Assembly: GCF_029360725.1 (NCBI RefSeq) | Contig: NZ_JARKMY010000009.1 | Location: 470,150-534,149, forward strand | From: Chryseolinea sp. H1M3-3 | Lineage (GTDB): Bacteria; Bacteroidota; Bacteroidia; Cytophagales; Cyclobacteriaceae | Length of the DNA: 64,000 nucleotides | Reading direction: 5' to 3' | Part shown: in pieces, positions 38,529-47,759 of the stretch | Numbering within the stretch: position 1 is the stretch's first letter | Layout of the letters: every line of letters begins with the position of its first letter | Position numbers and translations under genes: made by a program | The notes under the pieces: generated by a model | Database searches by the model: none | Seen by the model: only the letters and a program-made list of their open reading frames with translations | What the model was told of the DNA's origin: nothing

Positions 38529-39341
38529 ACCACTTCGCTCTCCTTGAATAGTCAACATCATCACCTAATTTCAATTACCTTCCTTAATAACGGGAACCTC
38601 ACTCCGGATAACTTCCAAACAATACCTCCTCAAACATTTCTTCAAGGCATCGCATATTCACATAGTGCAAGGAGTTTCATTTCTCAGAGCGCGTCGGACT
38701 TACTTTAGGGTGAGGTGTGATTACTCAGCAGATGAAACCTCGGTTACGAAATGAATGATTGCCGTATATCGAGATAACGCTTACTACTATCCGTAGCAAG
38801 TCGACGAAAACAAACAAGTGAATCTTATTCGGGTTTATAAATACGCTTTCAATATCAAGTGGATCCTTTGGTAGAAATTGGCTCGCAGTGAACATGCATC
38901 GAACCATTGTTCAACATCTTTTCCTTATTCCTACAAAAAAGTCGAGCCATCGTTTAGTTCAGCTTGAACTTATGTTGGCTGATGAACAGCCTTCGCGAAC
39001 TTGACGGTAACAACTAATTATCGTTAGTCCTTGATATGTGTCGCTCGGTTCTATTGATGCTTACCTAAGCCCGTCGCCATTTCCAATATTGGACACGAGG
39101 ATCTAGACGACTTACTATATATTCAACGGAAACTAATTCACCAGATACAGCAGGTAGACTTGGACCATAGACTTCTTCACAACAACATTTCACCACCGCG
39201 ACATTTTTTAAACCGTAGTACAAAATTTCTGTTTAACACTTAGGGTACTTCATTCGGTTGCATAAAATTATATAAATCAACCACTTGTCTTACCGACTTA
39301 ACACACGTAACTTTCGAAAAAAAAAATTAACCCACACTATT
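38529..39341. other. Gene-free stretch of about 810 bp
   Basis: Both strands have frequent stops; the longest frame (60 residues on the minus strand, 38725-38907) has no protein-like pattern. No tRNA-like arms, tmRNA tag, RNase P core motifs or repeats were found by eye. It starts after a strong terminator and ends in an A-rich leader of the following gene. It could hold a noncoding RNA, a long leader, or decayed DNA. Confidence 0.5.
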
Positions 39342-39650
39342 ATGGCTAAAACAGCAACAAAAACTGCAAGCAAAGCTCCAGCAAAACGAGCAACAAAAAC
39401 AACGACGGTTTCCGAATCAAATCCAGTAGTAAAAACTACAGAAGCTGCGTTAGAGAAATTGAAAACTCTCGGACTTGACAATCAACTTCAGGCTGACTTA
39501 GAATGGTGCATCGGCAGCTACAAAGCAGATAAGAATCCCATTGGCTTATACGAAATGGCACGACGCGCACTTGCTGTATTTAAAGAAAATAAAAACAATA
39601 AAGGCGTTACCGCTAAATTAATCAGTGATTTAGAAAAGGTAATTCAATAA
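39342..39650 (+). CDS. 102-residue protein with histone-like basic tail and small helical domain
   Basis: Start ATG 39342; the frame is open further up but only this start gives a sensible protein. Residues 1-25 are Lys/Ala/Thr rich (MAKTATKTASKAPAKRATKT), like a histone tail. Residues about 30-102 form a helical domain (EAALEKLKTLGLDNQLQADL, WCIGSYKADKNPIGLYEMAR) that I cannot name. It begins with the same MAKTA residues as the 25-residue gene 880 bp upstream. Probably a nucleoid or RNA-associated protein; function unknown. Confidence 0.8.
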   Translation: MAKTATKTASKAPAKRATKTTTVSESNPVVKTTEAALEKLKTLGLDNQLQADLEWCIGSYKADKNPIGLYEMARRALAVFKENKNNKGVTAKLISDLEKVIQ

Positions 39651-39680
39651 TCCGCCTGTGGCGGACTGATCATTTCGTTT
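39651..39680 (+). terminator. Possible hairpin terminator after the histone-tailed gene
   Basis: TCCGCC (39651-39656), loop TGT, GGCGGA (39660-39665) starting right after the stop codon, then CTGATCATTTCGTTTTT. T tract is 10 bp away, so only moderate support. Confidence 0.45.
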
Positions 39681-39749
39681 TTCGCAAAATAATAATTCAC
39701 ATCTGGATCATCACCACGGATGAAAAGGGATAGAATTGCCCTTGGGTGG

Positions 39750-40232
39750 TCAGATCATATGCGTAACATTACTGAGTTGGCCAATATATCGGTCAACAGT
39801 TACTCCAAACTTTCTTAAAAAATCTACGCCTTCATCCGAAGGTATACCTTTATGTTCGGCGTATGACTTTAAGAAGATCACTCTTGTTATACGCATGGTA
39901 AAAATAATTCGCGCACAGGCAAGGCAAGGTGAAAGGGTCGTATATAGCGTAGCACCTTCTACTGATACATTATTTTTTACGGCATACAATATCGCATTTT
40001 GCTCGGCATGAATCGCTAATGAGCATCCTCCTTTAGAATCGCGGGGACAGCCAATCTCCGGCCACTCCTCATCGCAATTGTGTGTACCCGGAGGTGGACC
40101 ATTATAGCCAATCGAAATAATTCGAGTGTCTTTTGCCAGCACCACACCAACATGCCGCTTAATACAATGAGAACGTCTGGCTAAATTTACCGCCAACTCC
40201 ATATATATATCATCAAATGCCGGGCGATCCAT
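39750..40232 (-). CDS. dCMP deaminase / cytidine-deoxycytidylate deaminase family protein
   Basis: Start ATG 40232 (MDRPAFDDIYMELAVNLARR), 160 residues; an ATG at 40310 would add 26. Zinc-site motifs: SLAIHAEQNAI (His and catalytic Glu) and TLSPCLACARII (two Cys). Substrate and structural parts VLAKDTRIISIGYNGPPPGT and RVIFLKSYAEHKG match dCMP deaminase. It turns dCMP to dUMP for thymidylate synthesis. Single gene convergent with the histone-tailed gene. Confidence 0.92.
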   Translation of the reverse strand: MDRPAFDDIYMELAVNLARRSHCIKRHVGVVLAKDTRIISIGYNGPPPGTHNCDEEWPEIGCPRDSKGGCSLAIHAEQNAILYAVKNNVSVEGATLYTTLSPCLACARIIFTMRITRVIFLKSYAEHKGIPSDEGVDFLRKFGVTVDRYIGQLSNVTHMI

Positions 40233-40387
40233 AATTGTTAATAAAGTTTCGAAGTTATAAGTCTTATAGCGAATAAAAAATCCGGTATAAACAGATTCTT
40301 CGCTTTCCATCCTACTCTCGCGTGGTTTAGAAATTGCAAGTCGTGCAACATCAGTAGATTGTCACAAATTACTATCTTTAAAACATC

Positions 40388-40924
40388 ATGATACAACGAA
40401 ACTCTTTCATACTCATGCTTCTGATGGTGTGTGCCATGCCGGACATATTTGGTCAGGAACCAGTGAAACCACGTCCGAGTCCGATTGCCATTATTGCTAT
40501 CCGATATAAAGATGCATATATAAAAATCACCTACTCACAGCCACAGAAAAGAGATCGAGACATTTTTGGCAAACTTGTTCCGTACGATCAAGTGTGGCGT
40601 ACAGGAGCCAATGAGGCCACTGAAATAACGACAACAAAAAACATCCAGATTAACGGCACATTATTAAAGGCAGGAACCTATTCTTTATTTACCATTCCTC
40701 AAAAAGATAAATGGACAGTCATAATAAATAGCGAAGTTGGACTATGGGGTGCTTACAATTACAATTCCAAGCTCGATGTTATGCGTTTTGATGTTCCCGT
40801 GACGACTACGGATATGGTTTATGAATCATTTACCATGCAATTTGATCATCGGAACGAAGTGGCCGATCTTTTGCTTTATTGGGATAAAACTAAAATTTCG
40901 ATTCCTATTAAGTTTATTAATTGA
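40388..40924 (+). CDS. DUF2911 domain protein, exported
   Basis: A 178-residue protein with signal peptide ending DIFGQ. It matches DUF2911: IKITYSQPQKRDRDIFGKLV, PYDQVWRTGANEATEI, LLKAGTYSLFTIPQ and WTVIINSEVGLWGAY. The family is periplasmic or outer-membrane associated in Bacteroidota with no known activity. Its stop overlaps the next start (TGATG). Confidence 0.93.
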   Translation: MIQRNSFILMLLMVCAMPDIFGQEPVKPRPSPIAIIAIRYKDAYIKITYSQPQKRDRDIFGKLVPYDQVWRTGANEATEITTTKNIQINGTLLKAGTYSLFTIPQKDKWTVIINSEVGLWGAYNYNSKLDVMRFDVPVTTTDMVYESFTMQFDHRNEVADLLLYWDKTKISIPIKFIN

Positions 40925-41439
40925 TGCTGTATAAACTTAGATTTCTTTCACTAGTTTTTTTTGGGGTGTCGACTTGCTTCGGTCAGGGTTTATCGGAACT
41001 CGACAAACGTAATGGTTTCAAGGACATCAAACTTGGAACATCTATTGATTCTGTAAAGGGTTTTAAACTCAAGAAAGAATTTAAAGAGCGAGACGAATTC
41101 CCCGCCAAGCTTTATGAAGTGGAAAATGTGGACTACGAAAAAATTGGCGAAGTCAAAATTTACAAGGTGGAACTAAAGACCTATAAGGATCTTATTTATG
41201 AAATCAATGTCATCACCGATAAAGATGAACGTTTGATGAAAGCACTGGAATCACTTTATGGTAAATCGGATTACGACATGAAAAATGAAACCTACTTTTG
41301 GAAGACTGACAATCTAATTCTAAAATTTAGTGCAGAAAATAAACGTCAACTTCGGATGTTATATATTTCGTACGGTGTACACAAAATGATGCGTGATGAT
41401 AAGAGTAAAAAGGTGGACGATATCGCCGATGACTTTTGA
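40924..41439 (+). CDS. Exported protein of unknown function
   Basis: A 171-residue protein from ATG 40924 with signal peptide (CFGQ). Mature part: FKDIKLGTSIDSVKGFKLKK, then a beta-alpha-beta pattern (YEVENVDYEKIGEVKIYKV, LIYEINVITDK). This resembles a small recurrent fold in Bacteroidota exported proteins ('GxkdIkLGts') but I cannot name it. Translationally coupled to DUF2911. Confidence 0.75.
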   Translation: MLYKLRFLSLVFFGVSTCFGQGLSELDKRNGFKDIKLGTSIDSVKGFKLKKEFKERDEFPAKLYEVENVDYEKIGEVKIYKVELKTYKDLIYEINVITDKDERLMKALESLYGKSDYDMKNETYFWKTDNLILKFSAENKRQLRMLYISYGVHKMMRDDKSKKVDDIADDF

Positions 41440-41537
41440 TAACTCTAAACACTTTAGCGAAAAAGAGATAGTACACCACCATGAAAATTACCAGTAACTT
41501 CAACACTTCGAACTTCAACACTTCAACACTATAAAAC

Positions 41538-42314
41538 ATGAAAACGTCCTTCATAATCTTAGCATGTATCATGGCAACGACTGCTACCTTTGCGCAAGAT
41601 GATAACTTACCGAAACCAGAACTGACAGAAGTCTGGGAACCTGTACCTAAACTTGTTTCGCCCGCCGCGAAAGCAGGTGAGCCGCCATCTGATGCCATTA
41701 TATTATTTAATGGAAAGAATCTTGATGAATGGATGTCACCTAAAGAACCAACAGGTCCTGCAAAATGGACTTTAAGTGACGGTATAATTACCGTAAAAAA
41801 AGGAACAGGCCCCATCCGCACTAAACGGTCATTCGAAGACTATCAATTTCATCTTGAGTATCGTATTCCCGCGAACATTACAGGATCAGGACAAGCTCGC
41901 GGTAACAGCGGGATTTTCTTTGCAGCTACCGGTCAAGGTGATTCCGGATATGAACTTCAAGTCCTGGATGGTTACAACAACAAAACTTATGTGAATGGCC
42001 AGGTAGGAAGTATTTACAAACAACATATTCCGTTGGCCAATGCTTCCAGGAAACCAGGCGAGTGGCAGACTTATGACGTAGTCTGGACTGCACCTCGTTT
42101 TAATGATGATGGTTCATTAAAAAGCCCTGCACGAATTACTGTATTCCATAATGGCGTTTTGGTACAAAATAATGTGGAGATAAAAGGAGAAACTACTTAT
42201 CGCGGACAACCATCCTATAAGAAACATGGTCCTGGCCCAATCTTACTACAAGATCATGGCGATCCAAGTGAGCCGATCAGCTACCGTAACATCTGGTTAA
42301 GGGAATTGAAGTAA
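41538..42314 (+). CDS. DUF1080 protein (3-keto-disaccharide hydrolase-like)
   Basis: A 258-residue protein with signal peptide ending TFAQ. DUF1080 concanavalin-like marks: ILFNGKNLDEWMSP, FHLEYRIPA, GNSGIFFAATG, YELQVLDGY and GEWQTYDVVWTAPRF, ending ISYRNIWLREL. Some relatives hydrolyse 3-keto sugars in the periplasm. Low-complexity CTTCAACACTT DNA precedes it; terminator follows. Confidence 0.93.
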   Translation: MKTSFIILACIMATTATFAQDDNLPKPELTEVWEPVPKLVSPAAKAGEPPSDAIILFNGKNLDEWMSPKEPTGPAKWTLSDGIITVKKGTGPIRTKRSFEDYQFHLEYRIPANITGSGQARGNSGIFFAATGQGDSGYELQVLDGYNNKTYVNGQVGSIYKQHIPLANASRKPGEWQTYDVVWTAPRFNDDGSLKSPARITVFHNGVLVQNNVEIKGETTYRGQPSYKKHGPGPILLQDHGDPSEPISYRNIWLRELK

Positions 42315-42330
42315 CATCGTACAAAAGAAA

Positions 42331-42379
42331 ACACTCAATATTCAATTCGCATGGAGTTTGAATATTGAGTGTTTTTTTA
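42331..42379 (+). terminator. Rho-independent terminator
   Basis: Perfect 15-bp stem (42331-42345 with 42358-42372) around a 12-base loop, followed by seven T. It ends the DUF1080 transcript. Confidence 0.9.
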
Positions 42380-42461
42380 TGGCTATGTTTCAGACTTAAT
42401 ATTTCGCATCATCAACAACGCCTGGGCTACCTAAAATGGCTGATCAATAATTTGGTGGAGG

Positions 42462-43673
42462 TCAACCCTTGTAAGTAATTCTGTAAATCACATTTGCCTG
42501 ATCATCTGAAACAAGCATTGATCCATCGGGAAGTAACAGCACGTCGACAGGTCTCCCCCAAACTTTTTGGGTGGCGTCATCCAGCCACCCGCTGGCAAAT
42601 ACTTCATGGCTCGTAACTTTATTATTGCCACTCATCTTCACCAGGCTTAAATTGTATCCACTCTTTTTTGACCGATTCCAGGATCCATGTTCTGCGACAA
42701 TCAGCTGATTCTTATACGCTGCAGGAAACATATTGCCATTATAAAATTTCAGGCCCAAGGGCGCAACGTGAGGTCCAAGTTTATCGGCAGGCGGTGTAAA
42801 TTCCGAACATGCTCTTTTATTTCCGAACTCAGGATCTTTGATAGAGCCCTCATGACAGTACGGATAACCAAAATGCATTCCTGCTTTCGATGCATTATTT
42901 AACTCGCAAGAAGGTACATCATCTCCGAGCATATCGCGACCGTTATCAGTAAACCACAACTCATTTGTTTCCGGATGCCATGTAAAACCAACAGAGTTAC
43001 GAACACCTTTCGCAAATATTTCGCGCGCAGACCCATCCGGATTAATCCGTGTAATGCTGGCATACACTTCGTCTTTTGATTCACAGATATTGCATGGCGC
43101 TCCAACTGGAACATATAGCTTTCCATCAGGACCGAATGCAATGTACTTCCATCCGTGATGCGTCTCTGTTGGATAATCATCCTTTACTGTAGTAGGTGCT
43201 GGAGGATTGCCCAATTTTGATTCCACACCGGCAATCTTCGAGATCTTGCTAACCTCTGCTATGTATAAGTCTCCATCTTTAAATGCTACACCATTCGGCA
43301 TATTCAATCCAGAAGCCAGTACCCACTTTTTATCTGCTTTAAAATCACCGTTTGTGTCTTTTACCGCATACACTTTGTCTTTATCCTTATTCCCTACATA
43401 TACTACGCCCGAAGGGCTCAATGCCATGGAACGTGCATTCTCTACTTCAGCATAGACATCAATAGAAAACCCGGCAGGCAATTTAATTTTATCCAGAGGA
43501 AGCGTTTTCGCATAGTCAGTAATTGCGGCTTCACCTCCTTCGTCGTTAGCGGCATTGTGGCCCGTAGCCGATGCTGAGGTTGAATCTGAAGTTGAGTCAT
43601 CAGGTGTTTTTGTGTTACTACAGGCCAGCACAAATGCTAGCATCATAACAGGAATCGATTTTAATGTATTCAT
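42462..43673 (-). CDS. PQQ-type sugar (glucose/sorbosone) dehydrogenase-like lipoprotein
   Basis: A 403-residue protein with lipobox LACS and a Ser/Thr-rich linker. Beta-propeller parts: LPAGFSIDVYAEVENARSMA, GVVYVGNKDKDKVYAV, GLNMPNGVAFKDGDLYIAEV, FGPDGKLYVPVGAPC, GVRNSVGFTWHPETNELWFTDN and GHVAPLGLKFYNG-like HVAPLGLKFYNGNMF. This matches the GSDH/L-sorbosone dehydrogenase group that may use PQQ and pass electrons to the respiratory chain. Substrate uncertain. Confidence 0.88.
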   Translation of the reverse strand: MNTLKSIPVMMLAFVLACSNTKTPDDSTSDSTSASATGHNAANDEGGEAAITDYAKTLPLDKIKLPAGFSIDVYAEVENARSMALSPSGVVYVGNKDKDKVYAVKDTNGDFKADKKWVLASGLNMPNGVAFKDGDLYIAEVSKISKIAGVESKLGNPPAPTTVKDDYPTETHHGWKYIAFGPDGKLYVPVGAPCNICESKDEVYASITRINPDGSAREIFAKGVRNSVGFTWHPETNELWFTDNGRDMLGDDVPSCELNNASKAGMHFGYPYCHEGSIKDPEFGNKRACSEFTPPADKLGPHVAPLGLKFYNGNMFPAAYKNQLIVAEHGSWNRSKKSGYNLSLVKMSGNNKVTSHEVFASGWLDDATQKVWGRPVDVLLLPDGSMLVSDDQANVIYRITYKG

Positions 43674-43861
43674 AGTCAGGGTTTATCTCTTTTAATCGGA
43701 AATCAATTTAGTAACAAAATTAAAGAAAGGACGAATATTGACTTGTAGCGGAAATGTAAGGCATTAACAACTTACAAAAACACATCATTCCATAAATGGT
43801 TAAAGCGAGTCTTAAGATCGTTTTAAAAACTTTTTGACGCCTAAAAATCACCCAAATCCGT

Positions 43862-43869
43862 TAATTTTG
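43862..43869 (+). promoter_or_regulatory. -7 element TAATTTTG for the ABC-F gene
   Basis: TAATTTTG fits TAnnTTTG exactly and ends 5 bp before the ATG, implying a very short or absent leader. A TTTG at 43833-43836 is 25 bases upstream, slightly too far for an ideal -33 box. Confidence 0.5.
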
Positions 43870-43874
43870 CGCCC

Positions 43875-45785
43875 ATGATTTCAGTATCAAACATATCATA
43901 CTTCATTGGCGGTCGGGCGTTGTACGAAAATGCCAGCATGTTTATTAAACCAAATGATAAAATAGGTCTCATTGGCCTGAATGGAAGGGGTAAATCGACT
44001 TTACTAAAATTAATTAATGGCGAATTGACGTTGGACGCGGGGTCGATAAGTAAGAGTGGGGACTGTACGATTGGCTTTCTTAATCAGGATTTGCTTTCCT
44101 ATCAATCCGACGACTCGATTTTAACCGTGGCGATGGGCGCTTTTAAGGAAGTGGTTAATATCGAAAGACAAATTGAGGTTGTTATTAAAAAACTTGAGAC
44201 TGAATATTCTGACAGTCTGGTTGACAAGCTCTCGAAGCTCCAGGAAAAATATGAACATCTCGGAGGATACACCATTCAGTCCAAAGCCGAAGAAGTGCTG
44301 GAGGGAATTGGATTTGCTACGGCAGATCTTCACCGTCCCCTTCGGGAATTTTCAGGAGGCTGGCGAATGCGTGTTATGTTAGCCAAACTCCTATTGGAAA
44401 AACCTTCCCTTCTCATGCTCGATGAGCCCACCAACCACTTGGACTTGCCTTCAATTGAATGGGTTGAAAATTACCTTCGGAATTATGATGGCGCTGTATT
44501 GGTGGTTTCTCACGACAGAACATTTCTGGATAATGTCATAACGAAAACCGTTGATGTTACCCAACAACAACTCGTCACCTATGAGGGTAACTACAGTTAC
44601 TATTTACAAGAGAAAGAGTTGCGTCAGGAAATTCAGCAGAACGCTTACGAAAATCAACAACAAAAAATACGGCAGACGGAACGGTTTATTGAACGCTTCA
44701 GAGCAAAAGCAACAAAATCGAAACAAGTTCAATCACGAGTAAAAGCCCTCGAACGAATGGACATGATTGAAGAAGTGGTAGACGATACTGCTGCTGTGAA
44801 TTTTAAATTCAAGTTCAATCAGCAACCAGGCAGGTTTATTGTCACGCTGAACAATGTTTCTAAAGCGTATGGTCCGCTGGAAATTTTGAAAGATACTGCT
44901 GTTGCCATTGAACGTGGTGACAAAATCGCGCTGATTGGTGCTAACGGTAAGGGTAAATCAACTTTGCTGAGAATTATTTCAAATACCGAGCCTGTAGATG
45001 GAGAACGTATTATTGGGTACAATGTAATCCAGGCTTTTTATGCGCAACATCAGTTGGAATCTTTGCACGTTGAAAATGAAATTTTGGAAGAACTCAAGCA
45101 GGCGGGCTCCGGGAAGTCGGAACAAGAACTGCGAGGCGTCCTAGGATGCTTTTTGTTTTCCGACGAAGATGTATTTAAGAAAATCAAAGTACTTTCTGGA
45201 GGAGAAAAATCGCGTGTAGCACTTGCGAAAACTTTGATATCCGAAGCGAACTTCTTATTGTTGGATGAGCCTACGAATCACCTGGATTTTATTTCGGAAA
45301 ACATCCTCATACAAGCCCTTCAACAATATAAAGGAAGCTTTGTTGTTGTTTCCCACAACCGACATTTCATTAGCCAGATCGCAAACAAAATCTGGTACAT
45401 AGAAGACAAAAAGATAAAAGAATATCCTGGCACATACGATGAATATGAATATTGGAGAAAGAAAAATGCAGTAGACGGCATTAGCCAGGCAGAGCCACCT
45501 AAAAAAGATAAGAAGCCGAAAGATGCTACACCAGCACCACCAAAAAATGATAATAAGTTAAAGCTGCTGGAAAAGGACCTGAAGGATATTGAGGTAAAAA
45601 TAGGATCGCTTGAAGAAAGAAAAGTTTCTTTGGAAACCGAGATGGCTAAGCCTGAAGTGTTCGGAAATTTTGAAAAGCTGCAACAGGTTCAGCAAACTTT
45701 TAATGAAGTGGAAAAGGAATTAAAAGAAGTGAACGACAAATGGGAACACATCGCTACCGCGATTGATGAGTTGAATAAGCATTAG
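43875..45785 (+). CDS. ABC-F family ATP-binding protein (Uup-like)
   Basis: A 636-residue protein with no membrane segments and two ABC domains. First: GLNGRGKSTLLKL, signature FSGGWRMRVMLAKLL and MLDEPTNHLDLPS. Second: GANGKGKSTLLRI, LSGGEKSRVALAKTL and LLDEPTNHLDFIS. The inter-domain P-site-tRNA-interaction linker is present (YYLQEKELRQEIQQ), and a C-terminal coiled coil (LKLLEKDLKDIEVKI) marks it as Uup-type. ABC-F proteins free stalled ribosomes or act in rRNA/recombination. It converges with the barrel gene of the ECF cassette, overlapping by 4 bases. Confidence 0.95.
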   Translation: MISVSNISYFIGGRALYENASMFIKPNDKIGLIGLNGRGKSTLLKLINGELTLDAGSISKSGDCTIGFLNQDLLSYQSDDSILTVAMGAFKEVVNIERQIEVVIKKLETEYSDSLVDKLSKLQEKYEHLGGYTIQSKAEEVLEGIGFATADLHRPLREFSGGWRMRVMLAKLLLEKPSLLMLDEPTNHLDLPSIEWVENYLRNYDGAVLVVSHDRTFLDNVITKTVDVTQQQLVTYEGNYSYYLQEKELRQEIQQNAYENQQQKIRQTERFIERFRAKATKSKQVQSRVKALERMDMIEEVVDDTAAVNFKFKFNQQPGRFIVTLNNVSKAYGPLEILKDTAVAIERGDKIALIGANGKGKSTLLRIISNTEPVDGERIIGYNVIQAFYAQHQLESLHVENEILEELKQAGSGKSEQELRGVLGCFLFSDEDVFKKIKVLSGGEKSRVALAKTLISEANFLLLDEPTNHLDFISENILIQALQQYKGSFVVVSHNRHFISQIANKIWYIEDKKIKEYPGTYDEYEYWRKKNAVDGISQAEPPKKDKKPKDATPAPPKNDNKLKLLEKDLKDIEVKIGSLEERKVSLETEMAKPEVFGNFEKLQQVQQTFNEVEKELKEVNDKWEHIATAIDELNKH

Positions 45786-46369
45786 TGGAGTCCAAATCCG
45801 ATCTGCACTACTAACCTGTTCATATTTTCCTCCACGCTAATCTTTGTTGCTGGATACGAACTACGCCATGGTTCGGGATTGTAGGAATAATGCGCGCGTT
45901 GAAATTTATGCCCCGCCATAATATATAAACTGAATTTCTCTGCGGCAATCCGATACCCGATCAGCGAAGAAATCATTTCACTCCCATAATCTCTATAATC
46001 CGAGACCCATTGCTGATTATTTCTGTTGACGATTCTGGCATTGGAATAGCCGGCGTTGAACTGTAGGAAAACAGCATTGCGTTTAATGTTTGCGAAGTCA
46101 AATCCAATACTACCGAACACAGGAACTGCTTTCCAATTTAGATATGAATCGAAGCCAACGCCAGCCCCAAGAGTCCATCTTTTTAAACGGACACCATGAG
46201 TCGTTGAAAGTGAAACGCCGGTCCCCTTCCCTTCTTCGCCCAGTAGTGCGCCGGCTAAAAAGTTATTAAAGTATCTCGGTTTGTTTTCGGATGTTTCAAT
46301 TGTCTCGGTCTGCGCAGACAACGAAAATCCAGTGATCATGAAAGCTAGGGTTACAAGGCTAGTTCTCAT
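45782..46369 (-). CDS. Outer membrane barrel-like protein, last gene of the ECF cassette
   Basis: About 195 residues from ATG 46369 (MRTSLVTLAFMITGFSLSAQ signal); an ATG at 46381 would overlap the upstream gene more. Strands such as GVRLKRWTLGAGVGFDSYL, VFGSIGFDFANIKRNAV and KISVEENMNRLVVQIGFGL point to a small barrel. Its start overlaps the end of the LVIVD gene, so it is co-translated. Convergent with the ABC-F gene (stops share bases 45782-45785). Confidence 0.78.
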   Translation of the reverse strand: MRTSLVTLAFMITGFSLSAQTETIETSENKPRYFNNFLAGALLGEEGKGTGVSLSTTHGVRLKRWTLGAGVGFDSYLNWKAVPVFGSIGFDFANIKRNAVFLQFNAGYSNARIVNRNNQQWVSDYRDYGSEMISSLIGYRIAAEKFSLYIMAGHKFQRAHYSYNPEPWRSSYPATKISVEENMNRLVVQIGFGLH

Positions 46370-47702
46370 GCTGTATTGCAATCGTACTTAACAATTTAAT
46401 ACTTGTGGGACTAGTATAGTCGTATTGAAACAGGCCGTCCTCTCCTATCATGATCAAAGTATTGTTGTGGGGAATAACATCAGTCGCATTGATATATTTA
46501 TAATGTGCTAACAAATTTTTGTCGATAGCGTTGATATCAGAAGCATTGAATGCTTTTAGCCCGTCATCACCATCACAGACGAACAGCGTCGTATTGTCTA
46601 TACCAAGTCCATGGGGGTTAGTCATTGGATATGCTTTCAAAAGCGTGGGAGAACTTAGATCTTTTATATCAATCACTTCAAGTTGATTGTTATTGCCCTG
46701 GCACATATTTCCCGAGCGAAGCGTTACATAAGCATAGTTATCATCCACTACTACCGGATCACAGCTTCTGACATGCGCATAAGTACTTAACTTCACTGGA
46801 GTCTCCGGTGATGAAATGTCCATGATGTGCATACCACTGGCGGAACCAATGAACAAATTATTTTTATATGGAAAAATGGTTTCAATATCCCAGGCTAATA
46901 CAGACCTGCCCTTAGCCACAGGGTTATTGTTGTTCGTAATATCTGCGACTTGCAGGTCACTGCCGTCCAGCATGTATAGATAATCACCACTGATCGTAAA
47001 CCTAGCCAAAGAGCCGCCGACACCTGGTCCAGAGCCAGAACCTGGGGTGACAGCGGCCTTTGAACTGAAGCTTGCAACCATGTCCATACGCACTGCTATA
47101 CCATCTTCATAGTAAACGCCCCCCCATGGCTGCATGTTGACATCACAATCTGATTCATATAATTCAACAACTTGTTTTTGAGTCCAGTCGGTAACGACAC
47201 AACAATTCACGTCGGTTGGCATTCCAAAACTTCTATAGTTTTTGAAAACGCCTTCAAGTCTCCCGGTCTCTTTAATAGTATTTATGTCAGAGATGTTAAA
47301 GGCAACTAAATCGACATAACTATCTGCATAGAGGACGTTCCCCTTGACAGCCATGTCATAAGTACCCGGGATCTTAAGAAAACTTTTAGGCTTCGGATGT
47401 GCTGGATCGTGGTTATCAATGATGTGAATACCTTTGCCCGGTTCATTCACAAATAAAAAATTGTCTTTCAGATAGATCTTACCTACCGCTTTAATGGGTT
47501 CAGGAGCTGAAAGATTAATACTCGCCCTGAGTTCATCGACGGTTGTGTATACCGGTTCAAGATAAACGTATTGACTTTTGATTTCACATTTATCCGTACA
47601 ACTTTCCAAAAGAACACTTATCGCCAAAAGTATCGTCAGGAAGAGCAGCGCATAGAGGGAAACATGCATCCTCTTTTGTAATCGATTCTCTAAGGTATCC
47701 AT
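46359..47702 (-). CDS. LVIVD-repeat lipoprotein
   Basis: 447 residues from ATG 47702 (ATG 47669 is an alternative); lipobox LLESC. The body is a propeller of LVIVD-like repeats: GIHIIDNHDPAHPK, LVAFNISDINTIKETG, LQVADITNNNNPV, MHIMDISSPETPV, LEVIDIKDLSSPT and LKAFNASDINAID. Known as surface repeat modules with binding roles. It is preceded by a promoter with the same sequence layout as the sigma gene, and followed by an overlapping barrel gene. Confidence 0.88.
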   Translation of the reverse strand: MDTLENRLQKRMHVSLYALLFLTILLAISVLLESCTDKCEIKSQYVYLEPVYTTVDELRASINLSAPEPIKAVGKIYLKDNFLFVNEPGKGIHIIDNHDPAHPKPKSFLKIPGTYDMAVKGNVLYADSYVDLVAFNISDINTIKETGRLEGVFKNYRSFGMPTDVNCCVVTDWTQKQVVELYESDCDVNMQPWGGVYYEDGIAVRMDMVASFSSKAAVTPGSGSGPGVGGSLARFTISGDYLYMLDGSDLQVADITNNNNPVAKGRSVLAWDIETIFPYKNNLFIGSASGMHIMDISSPETPVKLSTYAHVRSCDPVVVDDNYAYVTLRSGNMCQGNNNQLEVIDIKDLSSPTLLKAYPMTNPHGLGIDNTTLFVCDGDDGLKAFNASDINAIDKNLLAHYKYINATDVIPHNNTLIMIGEDGLFQYDYTSPTSIKLLSTIAIQHEN

Positions 47703-47725
47703 ATAACGGTAGGTTATTTGAATGC

Positions 47726-47754
47726 TTAGACAGCGGCAGCAGATTGAAAGTTGG
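47726..47754 (-). promoter_or_regulatory. ECF-type promoter before the LVIVD/barrel pair
   Basis: On the minus strand: CCAAC (47754-47750), 18 bases, GTCTAA (the TTAGAC of 47726-47731 read on minus). The same boxes at the same distance precede the sigma gene at 49908-49936. It resembles the AAC...GTC core of ECF promoters. About 24 bp upstream of ATG 47702. Confidence 0.65.
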
Positions 47755-47759
47755 AAAGC

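Noticed and set aside
38725..38907. 60-residue minus-strand frame as a gene in the empty region
   Set aside because: No signal peptide, no domain pattern, no promoter or terminator fit.
38529..39341. tmRNA, RNase P RNA or tRNA in the empty region
   Set aside because: No CCA-ended acceptor stem, no tag reading frame, no RNase P core motifs and no TpsiC-like arm could be found.
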